Shown: in pieces, positions 10,537 to 24,013 of the stretch | How the letters are laid out: every line of letters starts with the position of its first letter | How positions within the stretch are numbered: position 1 is the stretch's first letter | Notes under the pieces: generated by a model | The model's database searches: none | What the model saw: the letters and a program-made list of their open reading frames with translations, nothing else | Told to the model about the DNA's origin: nothing | Program-made: the position numbers and the translations under genes | NCBI GenBank assembly: GCA_941918925.1 | Contig: OW799237.1 | Location: forward strand, 11,699,201 to 11,763,200 | Direction: 5' to 3' | Source: Phyto melanocephala | Lineage: Eukaryota; Arthropoda; Insecta; Diptera; Rhinophoridae | DNA length: 64,000 bases

Positions 10537-12162
10537 AGTTAATAAAAAAATATTTTCTTAAGCTTTTCGGGAGCTCTTTTCTTAATTTTAAGAAACATTA
10601 TTGTGAACAAGCTTTTTCATAAAAAAGTTTAAAATAACACTTAAATATGTTGAAACTTTATTTAAGTAAGCTTTAAGTAAAACCTTTTAGTTAGAGCTTT
10701 TTTTTTTGGTTTAAATATCTTGCAAATCTCTTGTCTATGGTTTTTAGCTTTTTGTTTAACAAATTCTCTTTCGAACGTTATTTTTACTGAAAATTACCTT
10801 TTTTCGGTTGAATTTTTTTAAAACTTCTTTGTTAAGCTTTTTGTAACAAAATCTTGCAAAAGCTCTTGTCTATGATTAATATAAAAAATAATAATCTTAT
10901 GTGTAAAATATTCCTTCATGAACGTTATTTTTTTTGAAATAATGATTTTTTTTTTTGGTAGAGCTTTTTTTTTTATTTTTTAATCATTAAAATATATTTT
11001 CTAATTTTTCTTAAAAAAGCTTTGTCTTTATCAAAAATAAAATTTGTATATCACGTAAGCTCTTTATCATTAAAGTATATTTTCTTGTCTACAAAGCTTT
11101 TTTTAATAAAAAGCTTTTATTTATTTATTTATTTTATTTTTATTTCCTTTCGATGTCCCATACACAAGACTTTAAGTTTTATATTGCAGTATGGAACTGA
11201 GCATATGCAAATACACAATTTTGGAAATAATTACAAAGTAGGTGCTAGATTTAACTACGTAATTTTTAACATAAATTGTAAGTAAGTTTAAATAAAAAAT
11301 TAGAAAAAGCAAACTATTGAATTTAACCAAATTTAATAACAAAGTGTTAATAAAATTTAATAAAATAAGATAAAATAAGACAAAACAATAATAAAATAAG
11401 ATAAAATAAGATAAAACAATATACATACAAGCAAAATTTATATTCATACATATGTATGTAATAAACTTTATTGTTTGTTATCACATCTGTTTATTACTTT
11501 TGTGGCCAAGATCCATTAAGACTTCTTTGCCTCTTCTTCTTCGTTTTCTATGTGTGGGTATGGTTTTATGAAGGAATTATTAAAACCCTAATAAAGCATT
11601 TACCACTTAAACATGGTCGTTTTTTTTCCTCTCTCTCTATTATTTCTCCTGACAAAGTTTGCGGTTGTTTTTAAGTAACAAGAGCTTTTTGCAATTATTG
11701 CTAAGGCTCAGATGTCAGTTATAACCACAAAAATTTTGTTCTTCGTAGCATCAACAACATTTATTTTAAATTTAACACCAAGTCGTACATACATACATAC
11801 AATGAATGATGATGAAGTGTAAGAAAAACCAAAATATTTAATTAAAATTTAATACAAAAAGCTTTTAAATACATAATTCATGCTTTAGGACAGTTCCTTA
11901 AATTTAAAAATATTAAATTTTAGCAAATTTTTTTTTATTTTATTTTTAAATTACAAAAAGTGACTTCGTTTGAAAATTAAATTTGCCGCCCTTTGACTAG
12001 TATTTAAAGCATAATTTTATTATACTTTTTATACAAAAGACTGTATAGCTGAGAGTGTTTAGTTGTGAACACTTGTCATTATCATTTGTGTTGTAGTTTA
12101 ACTAATAAATTTACATGTTCGAAAAAATTTGTTAAATGTTTTTATTTACTTCGGTTTATAAT
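10537..12162. other. Gene-free AT-rich stretch with simple repeats
   Basis: Holds AAGCTT-rich sequence (10550-11120), an ATAAAATAAG-type run (about 11345-11425) and CATA-type microsatellites near 11450 and 11785. Short open frames here have low-complexity translations and no recognisable domain. Confidence 0.5.
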
Positions 12163-12465
12163 TATACCCTTCACAGAGAGTGTAAGGATATATTAAGGTT
12201 TGTTGTTACTTGTGAAATTTCTAAAATATTAATTTTCGACCCCATAAACTATATACATTTTCTAAATGCTTATAAATGCGGGAGTCGATTGAGCTTTGTC
12301 CGTTCGTCCGTGTGTAGGTTTTAGTAGTCCGCACAGCTTGCACAGATTTGTATGTGATATTAATTTTAGGGAGACACACATAAGGGAATTGCTATTGAAA
12401 TAAAGCGCAATCGCCGCATGATTTAATAAGAAATTAGCAAATAAACACGACTGCCTCTGTTTTTT
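12163..12465 (+). repeat. Degenerate TATACCCTTCAC-family repeat
   Basis: Same order of words as the right half of the palindrome at 28486-30110: TATACCCTTCAC, GTGAAATTTCTA, CGACCCCATAAA, GGGAGTCGATTGAG, TGTCCGTTCGTCCGTGTGTA. Non-coding. The order is familiar from dispersed repeats in fly genomes, but its class is not certain. Confidence 0.65.
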
Positions 12466-13970
12466 ACCACGAAAAAATAAATCATTCTGCCCTAGTATAA
12501 TTTGTTGACACGTTTGAAATAACATTTAACTAGGGCTATTCATAAAAATTTTTGGACAATTTTGGCAAAGTTATAGGCAAAACGAATTTGCAATTTTTAT
12601 CTTTATAAGTTATATTAAGTTACTAAAGCTTTTTATTGATTTTCGAAAACATTGAACCCACCAAATTACAAGTCGTAGTATTCGAAAAATTTTCTGCGAA
12701 AAACTTACAAATCGGCTTAAAACTAAAGGAGATATAAGCACAACAAAACTTAGGTGCTTTTCCTAGGATTTGCAAACGGCAATCGATTTTTAGAAGTAAG
12801 CAGGAAAGGACAGTTGTGGGTATAAAACTAAAGGGCTTGACTAGACAACTAAGAAAGTCTACAAACAATTAAAATCCATTATGGCCGCAACTATAAAATG
12901 GCGTACAATTTACTTACATATGAGTCAAATCTAGTAATAAAAAGTAGATCCACTTCAATCGCATCTGATTGGTATTGAATGAAAGATCTTAACCAGTTAA
13001 ATACATTTAAAAGTTAAAAAGTAAAAATCCAGTAGAATAAAATAAACTCTAAAGAGCGTTAATTCTAAAATGGCGTCTATAACAGAATGAAAGGTCTTGA
13101 CTAGTAGAATACAGTTAACTAGGTAAGGTTAGGTTGAAAAAGATGGGCATTAAAAGCCCAAACACGTATGATCCATTGGCATGTTGTGCGCTCTAGAATT
13201 ACTATACTAACTATGTAGAAATTCACAATAAAAGATGGCGTCTGAAACTATAGAGAAAATGGCGTATAACATGTAATCTGTAACCTAAGCTAAGTTACGA
13301 AGTGGTCACTATACCTACGTAGCTGATGGTAAAGGGCATTATCATTATTCTGATTTGCTTTAAGTTGAAATAAAAAAAACTACATTTTAAGGTCATAAAA
13401 ATTTTATTTAAACCATATTCTTGATCTCTTTTTTTTAACTTGTCGTTTTGTTAATTGTTTTTAAATGCCAAAGGGTAAAACATTTACATAAATTTTCCTT
13501 TTATAGTTATTTAAAAATTTTCATTTATTTTTCACCATATTTTTCGCATGTGCGTGCCACACATAGATATGAGTTTGTAATTAAAAAACTATAAACATTA
13601 TTGTTTAATTTTAATTTAATTATTTCTGTAAAGGAATTATTATTGGCTGCCATTGAATTGGCCTCTCTACATAATGATTTAAATGCGATTAGTTTTTGGC
13701 CCACAAGCAACTAACATATTCATTGATTATTGTACGACTCCAATTATTGTGAGTAGGAAAAATATAGAAATTAAAACCCTGAACATTTGGTAAATTATTT
13801 TGCAATATTGAAATGTAATTGAAATTTATATGGACACACAATAACAAACGTAATGAAAATAATTTGTACACAAAGCAATTTATAATATTGAAAAACAAAG
13901 CATTCAATAAAATAATAATAATAATATTTAATAGAAAATTACAAATTATAATAAAATTTAAATTATATTT
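12466..13970. other. Gene-free stretch
   Basis: Contains loosely repeated phrases such as AAAATGGCGT (12897, 13067, 13257) and CTTGACTAG (12837, 13095), which hint at an old diverged repeat. No coding potential recognised. Confidence 0.4.
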
Positions 13971-14300
13971 GGTGAATTCACATTAAGTTGTATCTATCAT
14001 ATGTCGTATTGTCATAATTTTAGCAATTTTTTAAATGATTGAAAAATTATTTATGTTTTTGCAAGGCGTTGTATTGTCATAGTTTTAAAATTTTACAATA
14101 TTTTGAAAAGTTTTGAAATACATTCCTTTTTATTAGAGGCATTTAAGACAAATACGTTATGACATTATGACAATATGACAGTTAGGACTTTTTCTGAATA
14201 CACCAATTATATTGTTTATTATTAATTTTTAAATGATTTTAAAATTTTTGAAAAATAATAACAATATGACAGAAAGGACATCGTGTGAATACACGAACTC
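13971..14300. mobile_element. GTGAATTCAC-type MITE, composite copy
   Basis: The left end GGTGAATTCACATTAAG at 13971 matches, inverted and imperfectly, the right end GACTTTTTCTGAATACACC at 14204. A second right end (GACATCGTGTGAATACACG) follows at about 14278-14296. Internal TGTCATAAT / ATTATGACA words are shared with copies at 44354-44672 and 56021-56203. Confidence 0.6.
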
Positions 14301-14337
14301 TGTTAATAGGTATTGCCAAGTTAACAAAAAATATGTA

Positions 14338-14926
14338 TTGGGTGTCTATATTAAAAACTCGGAATTTTTTAAAAATGTTTTAATTTTATTTTGAAACATA
14401 GTTACAACAAAAATTTATTCAATAGTCATTATTAGCTATGACCTTTACCCATCATTTTGACAACATAAGGATTCCGCGCCAAAAGACCTGTTTATCTTTT
14501 GAAGCCAAGAACGAACCACACTAATTTTCGATAACCTAATCGGAAGTAAAGCGTACTTTTGCCAGGGATAGAGCACTCTGCAATGACCAAAAAGGACAGG
14601 GCAAGGTCTGGCCTATAAGGCGCATGATACTACGAACATGTAAAATGGTCTTTAAAGGCCTCTCGGCTTCACTTCAAAGAATGTCCGATTTCTTTGTTTC
14701 GGAATAAATTATGCTGTTCGCAACAGTTTGAAAATTGCTGGTGGATAAGCTGCCAAGTGGACTTGAAAATTTTTGTTAACAAAATAAACACTAAAAACAG
14801 TGCTCAAAGCATTAAATTGACCACACAGCTTTTACTTTAAGGTAATTTCTTCATATAGACAAAATGAATATTATAACTGGTTTTTCAGTTTAATCAATAC
14901 TTTTATAACATTTTGAGACACCCTAA
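14338..14926 (-). pseudogene. Mariner-family transposon relic (decayed transposase)
   Basis: On the minus strand, pieces of a mariner transposase C-terminus are readable. APYRPDLALS (about 14620-14591) matches the APYSPDL block that carries the third catalytic aspartate. FWSLQSALSL follows in another frame, then LASKDKQVFWRGILMLSK and WVKVIANNDY near 14510-14420, with stops between. The ends look like eroded inverted repeats: TTGGGTGTCTATATTAAAAA at 14338 and, inverted, TTAGGGTGTCTCAAAATG at 14926. At about 590 bp it is less than half a full mariner, and the N-terminal DNA-binding part is gone. It is dead. Confidence 0.75.
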
Positions 14927-17321
14927 AAAAATTTAAACCAAATGAGAATTATAAAGTAAAACCATTTAGTATTACAGTGCTTGCTAAACAAGATGAGAAA
15001 TTTAAACCCTAAAGTGAATGTTGCTATACAGCCTGCACTTCACTAATAATGTTATAAAAAAAAAGTTCACAAAAAATACTTCTGGCACAGCCTTCCGGTT
15101 TAAAATTTTAATTCATTTGTTTCTTTTTTTATTGTAGGTTTTTATTCCATTTTTTTTTTCTTTATTTAAATCTCATTTAAAATATTCATGACTTTTATGA
15201 TTAGGTTTTTATTTTTAAAAAATTTTTTTTTTGTATCGTCTTTGTGTTCTATCATACTGGCCTCTTATAATTGATTAAACATTGTAAATACCCTCATAAT
15301 ATTGTTTGTGTGGAATAAAAAAACCTTTTTTAGATATATTTTTGTTTTGTGTGCTTGTTGGTTTGTTTGTTTGTTTCTCTCTAGCCTGTTTTAGCAAAAC
15401 CATTATATTTTCCTGCATATCCTTTGAAATTGAAATTTTGTTATTTGGAAATTGGCCTTAGAAAAAAATAATAAAAACAACAAGGAAATTTTTTCTATTA
15501 AATTAAGCAACTAACAAGCGATTTTTGTTTAAAGCATTATTGTTTTTTTCTCTTTCTTCTCCTCTCACCATCTCTCTCTTTTTCTACTCACTTACAATAC
15601 GTTTAGTTTGAATTTAACCAAGCAGAAATATGTAGAGAAGAAAGTACTTAAAAAAAAGTTCGTAAAAAAGCAAAAAAAGAAAAAAATATCGTACAAGAAA
15701 AGGGCAGATGTCAGTTGTATGAAATAAACATTTATTTTATCTACTAATACTAGTAAATAGGAAACAAAATAACCTAGCATGCATATGCATGTATGCTTTT
15801 CTTTAGGTATTAAAAATAATCATACGGATCATGTTGAAATTTCCCTTTTATTTTTATGTTGGCTTATGTTAATCAAAAATAACTACAATAAAAAATAATA
15901 GTATTTAGAAGGAGAAGTAGTAGCAGATAGCCAACCCTTGTTTAAAGGAAACCCTCTATTAAATACTTAAACCATATATTATAAGCTTTTTGCTGGTTGT
16001 AAGTAAATAGATGACCATACTCGTACAAAAATAGTTGGGGTAATACCACATCATTCAATTGTTAGGAAAAGCAAATTAATAAAAAAAATATAAAGTCAAA
16101 AAGGTAAAAAAGTGATATGAAAAATGGGTTTCAGTTCTGCTTGTGTAGAAGTGGTAGTAGCGTTTGTTGGGCAGCATTTCGTGCTAAGCAAGTAATGAAT
16201 GAATGAATGAATGATTGGAACTCAGCTGGAAAACAGTTTTATTGGTTCCAGCATATGTTAAGTGATTTAAACAATAAATTTTGATGTTTATTTCTTTTAT
16301 TGAAAATATTTATGAGGGTCTTTTTTCAAAGAGTGTTGTTTTTTTTTCTTTTAATTTTTTTTTAATAACTTCTCAATTATTAGCAAATGTTTATTCTGCA
16401 TTAATATCAAAAAGATTTAAGTTTGAGTCTTTATCAGAATCCCCAGCTTTTGCTATACTGTTTCTGACATTCTGCCGGATTTTGTTTTTCTCAAGGTCAG
16501 GGTACACATATCCACAGTGGCGAATTTGACTGAATTCGAAACCATGTTAAACTCTATATACAAAAAAAAATATTTGAAGTGAATTTATATTTCATGTGTT
16601 AAATGAAGTGAGTTTTGCAAAAAGTTATTTGAATTTCTTCTAAAAAATTTCGCAATGAGAAATTTTATTGTTTGTATATCTTAGTAAAAGTCTAAAATAT
16701 ATGTAAGTACATATCTATCACTTGAAAAATCAATTGATTTCTTAAACACTTTTTACTAACACACATGATATCTGATATTCAATGAAAATAATGTTGTTTT
16801 TTAATTTTTTTTTTTAAATAATTGCAGTATGCCTACTTTTTTTCCTATACGGAAAATTATTTAACTTATAAATAAGATTGTTTTTCAACTCGATATAAAA
16901 TTTTATCTAAAATATTTTTAAATATCCCTGATGATTATCTACAAAGTAGGTCAAAATGTTGGAATAAAATAGATAAAGAAATTTAAAATATTTTCTTTAA
17001 AATTAGAACAACAAAATTAAAATTTTATGACCTTAAGCCAAGCAAAAATCTGCAACAATCGTGTAGATTTTTTTTTTAGTGACAAAAAAAACGTAATAAA
17101 ATATCTAAATATTAAAAGGTGGGCAAATGACCAACTAAAAATACAAAATGTTATTTTTTGTGTCAGCGGACGGAAAAAGTTTACTCAAAGTGTCTAGGAT
17201 CACTATTTTTTTCAAAACATACTGAATCTTTGGTTGCTTTTTACACATATATCTTATGGCGTTTTGCAATTTAGGTAAAACTGCATACTTGCCTTTAAAT
17301 AAGCCAAAATTTTATTAAAAA
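14927..17321. other. Gene-free AT-rich stretch
   Basis: Poly(T) runs, an ATGA microsatellite (about 16195-16214) and weak open frames with no recognisable domain. Nothing else supportable. Confidence 0.4.
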
Positions 17322-17329
17322 CTAGCTAA

Positions 17330-18273
17330 CTAGCGGTGTGCTTCGCCACCCCCATCGTTATGAAATAAAAATTTTATAGTTCAAAAAAATATTTATTTTG
17401 CAAGTGCCACGCCTACTATTACTAAATCAACCATTTCTTATTCAAATAATTATTTATACGTCAAAGTGTCTCTTGCAAAATTTGGGTACTCTAACTACTA
17501 TCGCTTCCCAGATATACGAATTTTCGTATATAATTCATATGACAGGTGCCACGCCCACTATTACTAAAGCATCCATTTCTTATCAAAATAGTCATATAGA
17601 TGTCAAAGCTTCTCGTGCAAAATTTGGACACTCTAACTGTTATCGCTTCCCGAATATACGAATTTTAGTATTTAATTCATATGACAGGTGCCACGCCCAC
17701 TATACCTAAAGCATCCGTTTCTTATCAAAATAGTCATATATATGTCAAAGCATCTCGTGCAAAATTTGGGTACTCTAACTGTTATCGCTTCCCGAATATA
17801 CGAATTTTAGTATTCAATTGCTATGAGAGCTGCCACGCCCACTATTTCTAATGTATTCATTTTTTGCAGAAATGTTTATTTGGGTGTCAAAGTTGCTCTT
17901 GCAAAATTTTAGTACTCTAATCGATATCGTTTTCCAAATATACGAAATTTAGTATTTAATTCATGTGGCCACGCCTACTATTGCAAGTACGCCCATTTTT
18001 TACCCAAATGTTTGTGTGGATGTCAAAGTTTACCGTACTTAATTTGAAGACTCTAGCTGCGTTAACTGTCGTGATATATAATATTTAATACTTATTCTTT
18101 AATAGGGCATGGCACCCCGCCCACTTACAATTTTAAACCAAAGTATAGCCTATAGTTCCTTCCAGGCATACAGAAAGATTCTGTGAAAATTTCAAGGAAA
18201 TCGGTCCAGCCGTTTAACCGTCTATAAAGCACAAACAAACATACAAACACACATTGATTTTTATATATATAGA
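17330..18273 (-). mobile_element. Non-autonomous Helitron 1, with internal ~143-bp minisatellite
   Basis: On the minus strand it begins A|TCTATATATATAAAAATC (18273) and ends ...GGTGGCGAAGCACACCGCTAG|T (17330). These are the Helitron hallmarks: 5' TC, 3' CTAG, insertion between A and T, and a GGTG/CACC hairpin just before the 3' end. A second CTAG at 17322 could be the true end. The middle has five or six units of about 143 bp, each containing GCCACGCC(C/T)ACTAT and TATACGAATTT. No Rep/helicase coding sequence. Confidence 0.75.
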
Positions 18274-18571
18274 TTAGCTGAGCCCGGTCAGCATTGCTGG
18301 TTCACAAAAAATTAGATTGTGTAGTTTCCTTAATAATATATATTTTGATATCGAGTCTTTTGTGTATAATTACTACTATTTATATATGTTTTGGGTGTCT
18401 CGTTTCCGCTGATCCTATCCTCCTTATTTTTACCATCTATAAAACGAATTTCTTCAATACTAGCTAATTTAAGGTTTTAGGTCTGTATGTATAATAGTTT
18501 CCTAAATATGCCATATAAAGTATTTATTTTGTTTGGAGGATTTGTACGATCCTTATGCTGATTCTATTTAT

Positions 18572-18900
18572 TATACCCTTCAGCAGTGATGCCAAGGCTT
18601 CGTATATGTAGCTTTTTTATTCCATTTGTAATTTCTAAAATATTTATTTTCGATCTCATCAAGAACACATTTTCTGAAAGCTTTTAAATAGGGGAGATCT
18701 ATTGATCAATGTCCATCTAGCCGTGTCTCCGTGTTTTGGTTGAAATCATTTTAAGAAGTCCGCACATACTGCACAGACCTGTATGTGTTATCAATCTTTT
18801 GCAAATATTTAAAATTTATCGCTTTTGAAATCCAGTATAATCACCCCATAACTTTCTGAGATATAAGCAAATAAATACGACTGCTGCTATTTTTCCTTGC
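18572..18900 (+). repeat. Degenerate TATACCCTTCA-family repeat
   Basis: TATACCCTTCA, TTTGTAATTTCTAAAATATT, GGGGAGATCTATTGA, GTCCATCTAGCCGTGTCTCC and AGTCCGCACA follow in the same order as in the copy at 12163-12465, but more eroded. Confidence 0.55.
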
Positions 18901-18904
18901 TTTC

Positions 18905-21900
18905 CTTAAAACTTAATAATGTTATCATTTCTTGAGTCATTTCGGGTCAAATAATTTTAACCACTACGCAAAAAAAGGTATTAATGATTTTGCAGAACAA
19001 ACTCATATTATGAAGACTAATAAAAAAAATTTGCTTATTATATCTATCATAAAAAATATTTTTTTTTGCTTTTTTTAGTCTCACATCACATATTATGATC
19101 ATCTTTTATAAAACTTCAAAGCAAAATTTTTAATAAAGCGTTTTTTAATTCTTTGCAGGTACGGAATGTTTAACTAAATTTTTGTCCCAAGACCCGTGGT
19201 AAGCTTTAAAATATTAATATAAATTTAAATAATATAAAAGAAATATGCAAATAACCCTCTAATTATAAAAAAAATCACAAATACATGTAGAAAAACTACC
19301 AATTCTGTTTCCTTTTATGTTTTTAATAAAACTCTTTAAGCGATTATCAATAAATTTATAAATTTATTTCCAAACACGTATTTGCTCTAGCAATTAATAC
19401 CTAATTTAGTTAATTATTAATATCTTGAATATTCACTCATAAATTATAATCATGGCAATGGAACATTGGCCCGAGGCATTAGAAAAAACAAATTATATTA
19501 GACATTTCTCACACACATACTTTACGAAGATGAACATCAGCGCTTAAGCTCTGTAATTATACCCGTAAGAAATGAAGTATGAAGGTAACAAAGTGAAGCC
19601 AAAAAGCCTAAAGTGTAGCAAAAAGCTTTAGAGATTAACTAAAAACAAAAACACGTTACACGCAACATTTTACTGCTGCACATTGGGTGTAGAGGTCATT
19701 ATGATAAGTGTTAATATCTTGGTGGATAACTTAAGAAACATTTATGGAAATTAGTTTTTTTCTCGCAAGCGAACTTGGCTTAGCCTTTAGCTTTAAGGGC
19801 GAAAGAAAAGACAAGACATAAAGGCAAATAATCTAAAATAAATGTTGTATTAAAGATATAATTGATACACCGAAAGGGAAATGTACGAGTCTCACTTGTT
19901 TTTTATAACAGATAACCAATTAAAAATTTTATGTAATGGCAGGATTTTTGATCATTTTCATAAAAAAGAATATTTATCATAAATTCACATAAAACCAAGC
20001 ACGTTTCTTTTTAAAGGAATATTTATAAAATATTTTTTTTTTAATGAGATTTTAGCACAAAAAAAAAATCTGTTTCATTATAAAAGGAAAGTCAATGTTA
20101 ATTTAATCAGGTGACTGCATTAGGCCAAAGAGTTTTGTGTATTTTTTACATGGAGTTTTCCAATATCATAAATTGAGAGTTTCTTTTAATACATAGAGTT
20201 TGACAATCCCATAAAATAGCCCTTGAATCAGCCGACCGTTTAAGGCCACCTTATTGTGCATATTGTTGTGATAGCTCGCGAATAATCAACATTAAGAGAA
20301 TTTTCAGAAAGTATAGACTTATAATAGGATTGTTAAAAACTATGCCTGTACATGAAATATTTTTTTGAAAATCTTAATGTCCGCTTTGATGTTTGAATGT
20401 CCTTCTGTCTGTCTGTCTGTCCTTCCGTATGTGTTTCCGAAATCTATTGGCTAAAAAACTGTTAGTTAAATTTTGGTAAAATTTTGTATGAACTTGTTTT
20501 TAATGTCGTAACAAAACTACACTACACTTTTCACCGCAATATAATTTTTAATTTCTAAGAAAAAATTTGAAAATATTTAATATAATTGTATTTAAGAGGA
20601 TACTAGAATGTTTGTCAGAAGCAAATGATTATATGAATACAACAGATAAAAGAATATAAAACTGCATTGACAATAACAAACTCTTAACGTGCAACAATAA
20701 TAAAATTTTAATTTATATAAAACTGAATACAATTCAAAACTATTTTAGGGCCTAGAAATGAAGCTTGGCTACAGCTAGTATTCTATGTTAATAATTCACT
20801 ATAAAAAATTTGAAATAACTGTAAGATAAACCAAGCATTGGCCGCTTTCTTTTAAAGGGAAGAAAATATATCGTCGCTGGTCTGACGAAAACGGTTATCT
20901 GACAATTTTCAAAAAAGTTGTTATTGTTCTATTTTGAACCATTATTGGTCGTACAACTATCCACCAAATCGTTTAAGAATATCTTGATTGGTCAAGAATA
21001 AACAATAGTCAGTATGCGTAAGTTTAATACTCTAATGTTAGAAAATAAAATGCTTTTTTCGCTCCCCAGAAAACTTAGTAAAAACCACATAACTGAATTT
21101 GTCAGAGCAGCGATGATATATTCTCCCTTAAGTATCAAAAGTCAAATGTGAGCAGTAATACGTTCATTATAGTAAAGCAAAAATATTCGCCTTTATTGGC
21201 AGTGGATAGCATTCAGCGATTTGCAAAACGTCTTAATACAAAGTTGGAAAAAATTACGACTAAGATGCTTATTATAACTCTGCTGTAAGATATCAGGAAT
21301 ATGATTTCTTGTAAATTCTCCTTTTCTTAGCACGTTTTCTCTGAGTGTAGTGTCCTTTAATTTAAACATCATTATATTGTGTATAATTTTTTTTTTTGGC
21401 TTTAACATAATCTTTTTGCTTTCAGCTTTACAATGTTTTTGCATCAAAGCCACTATTTCACTGTTCAAATGGTTGTATTTTTACGCTTCAGGTTACTGCA
21501 TAATTAATGCTCTCTTTCTCTCATTCGCTTTCGCGCTGTATGAACACAAATTTCATATTAATGTTTTAATTTCCATTTAGTGTTAATATCACCATATCGT
21601 TTCTACATTTTTTTCTAGACCTACAATCTGTCTGTAATCATTTCAATTTGTTATGCTGTAGGCATATGTTGGTTAAATAACCAGGGTGTTACTAATTTCG
21701 TAGAAGAAAAAAAGCGTTAGAAATAAGATATAAGCAGTACAATTTAATCTATTGTTGATGAGATTTTAGTTTGCTCGTTTCGTAATGTTGGAATTACAAA
21801 TTTGTGTTAAATATGGAAAAAAGATCATTACATTAAAATATATTTAGTTTTTCTCTTTAAAATTTTTTGTTTAAGCCGCAATTAAAAGGTGTTAAAGAAA

Positions 21901-23600
21901 TGTGAGAAATAATAGAAAATGTTGCTACTTTTTATTGCTTTGGCAAATATGATTACAACAGCTTTAATGTGGGTTGTGTTTTTAGTAGGCTTTCGTGTAG
22001 ACCTTAATAAAAACTTTTCGACAAAAATGTTTTCCCATTTACAGCAAATTTTCTGTTAAACTAAATTGAATTTTCTTGTTTAATTTCATTAAATTAACAA
22101 CATGTTTTTCCTTAATGAAGAACAAAAAAAATCCCTTTTAAGCACATACACACACACGCCACAGTAATACATGCAGGAAATAGGAAACTCACAAAAACAA
22201 AAATATCATGTCAAGTGCAAATTAAACATATACACCGAAATAAATTGTCAGCACAACCTCAAAAAGAAAAAAAGCACAAGCAAAAGCAAAAAAAGAACAA
22301 AAAACAATAAACAATTACAATGTAAAAATGAACAAAGCTACAGCCAACACGTAACAACAACTAAAACAAAAATTAATATAAAATAAATATATAAATTATT
22401 AAATAACTGTAATTATCACCTTTATGCATGACCTGTGTGTAAACTAAAGGCCTGCACTTGGGTCTCTATCTGCCGCCGCCTCTCACGCACGCTATTTTTA
22501 ATTACAAAATGGTAAATGTTTATTTTAGTGCAAAATAATGACGTTGGCAACCCTGTAGAGAAAAACCTAAGCATGCTACTACATGGCTTTATATAGAGAA
22601 AATTTTTTTTAAAAAATTACTCTTTATCCTACGAGACACAGGGCTACTAAATTAACACAAGTAAAAAGCAACAGCCCTTTGTTCAAATAAATTTAAAGAC
22701 AAAGAGGTAAATAACCCATCAAAATTGTTTTATATACAAACAAACACATATCCATACATATATGTACCTACACAGAGCGTCATGAGGAGCAAAATTTTTA
22801 AAACAGACTAATGAGTTATGGCATGCAAAGGACCTTCACACCAACGCTATAAACAAATATTTTACTTTTCACTACCGCAAAAATAAAAGCCACATATTTT
22901 CGCCATAAATGTAACGTAGCGAAATGCTAAAGCAAAAATAGAGAAACAAAAACAAATACAGCAGAAACACATTATACCGCTCTTATACAATGTGACAAAA
23001 TGTACAATAAGAAAAAAAAAATATTTATACATTAACGTAGTCATAATTAAATTAAAGTTTACTTATTATTTAATCATAAAAACGACTGACACCCAAGATG
23101 GAAGGGAGTGTGAGTAAGCAAAACCCCCACAAAGGACTTACAATTAAAAGGAAGTAAAAAGGACATTAGAATAAAGAAACAAAAACATACCGAAAAATAA
23201 ACATTAGACGTTGATAATGTTAATGACATTTACGCCTTCATACTCTGGTGTATGTAAAAGAGACCCCAGACATAAACAAAAGGATAACAAAATGATGGGC
23301 AATGAGGTGAGGCGAGAGGGTGGGTTAAAATAAAATTAAAGTTTAATTAAAGCGAAACAAAAACAGTGTTTGTGTGTCATAAACTAAGATAATGTGAAGG
23401 TTTTTTTTTTCACAGACAAACTAATAATAAAAATATAATTAATAGATAAGAGCTTAGGAAGTAAAAAACGGTTTAAAAATAACTCTAATACAATTAAACT
23501 CAAATAATGACTTCTGAAAGACTTTTGTTACTACTGTTGGTGTGGCTAAAATATATTATAGTCTTCAACACAATAAAAATAGAAATTATTTTAGCTAAAA
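18905..23600. other. Gene-free AT-rich stretch
   Basis: Apart from the microexon candidate, it holds a TGTC-type microsatellite (about 20398-20425), possibly a remnant of the TATACCC family. Around 22160-22390 a run of AAC/AAA-rich sequence gives a low-complexity K/N/Q open frame not judged real. The phrase GCCGCCGCCTCTCACGCACGC at about 22470 is locally GC-rich but has no assigned role. Confidence 0.4.
19159..19198 (+). other. Candidate 40-nt microexon
   Basis: A strong acceptor (TTAATTCTTTGCAG) is followed 40 nt later by a good donor (GTG|GTAAGC). One frame is open across it and reads TECLTKFLSQDP. I do not recognise the peptide and see no partner exon. It could equally be a chance pair of splice-like words. 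Confidence 0.15.
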
Positions 23601-23610
23601 TATAAAAATA

Positions 23611-23665
23611 AAACAAGTAAGAGTGCTATATTCAGCAGTGCTGAAATTTATTTGCCCTTCACCAA
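23611..23665 (+). repeat. Terminal fragment of the TATACCCTTCAC palindrome family
   Basis: AACAAGTAAGAGTGCTATATTC, a short palindrome CAGCAGTGCTG, then GCCCTTCACC. This is the same terminus seen at both ends of 28486-30110. Confidence 0.55.
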
Positions 23666-23803
23666 CATGTAGGTAAAAAATTACCAAAAATTACCTGATC
23701 ATTATATGGCGATCAAACCAAAATACCAAATGTGGGACATATCACAGCTCAAATAAATATGGAAATCAATTTTTTGCTTGTAATTTGTTTCAAACACCAT
23801 GAC

Positions 23804-24013
23804 CGTATTTAGACTATGCAATTAACGCCGCAACTTTTGCGTGCAACATTTTGTTTGCTAGCAAGAGAACAAAGAAAAGCATAAATCGAAAACTGTCACA
23901 ATAAATGCTCGAGAAAACAATTGTAATGTAAATGGGAAAAGATTTTCGAATCAACTTTAAAAGAGAATAACGAAAAAAAAAAAACTCGGCGTTATTTGCA
24001 TAGTCTAAATGCG
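23804..24013. mobile_element. 210-bp MITE with ATTTAGACTATGCAA ends
   Basis: Left end CGTATTTAGACTATGCAA at 23804 and inverted match CGCATTTAGACTATGCAA from 24013, both running on to TAACGCCG. The reverse complement of most of it reappears at about 34075-34231, including AACATTTTGTTTG and GACAGTTTTCG, showing a dispersed family. Confidence 0.78.

Noticed and set aside
17398..17709. 103-codon plus-strand open frame
   Set aside because: Lies across Helitron 1 minisatellite units; the repeated peptide follows the DNA repeat.
22171..22386. K/N/Q-rich 71-codon open frame
   Set aside because: Low-complexity A-rich DNA with no domain, no splice context and no conserved start.
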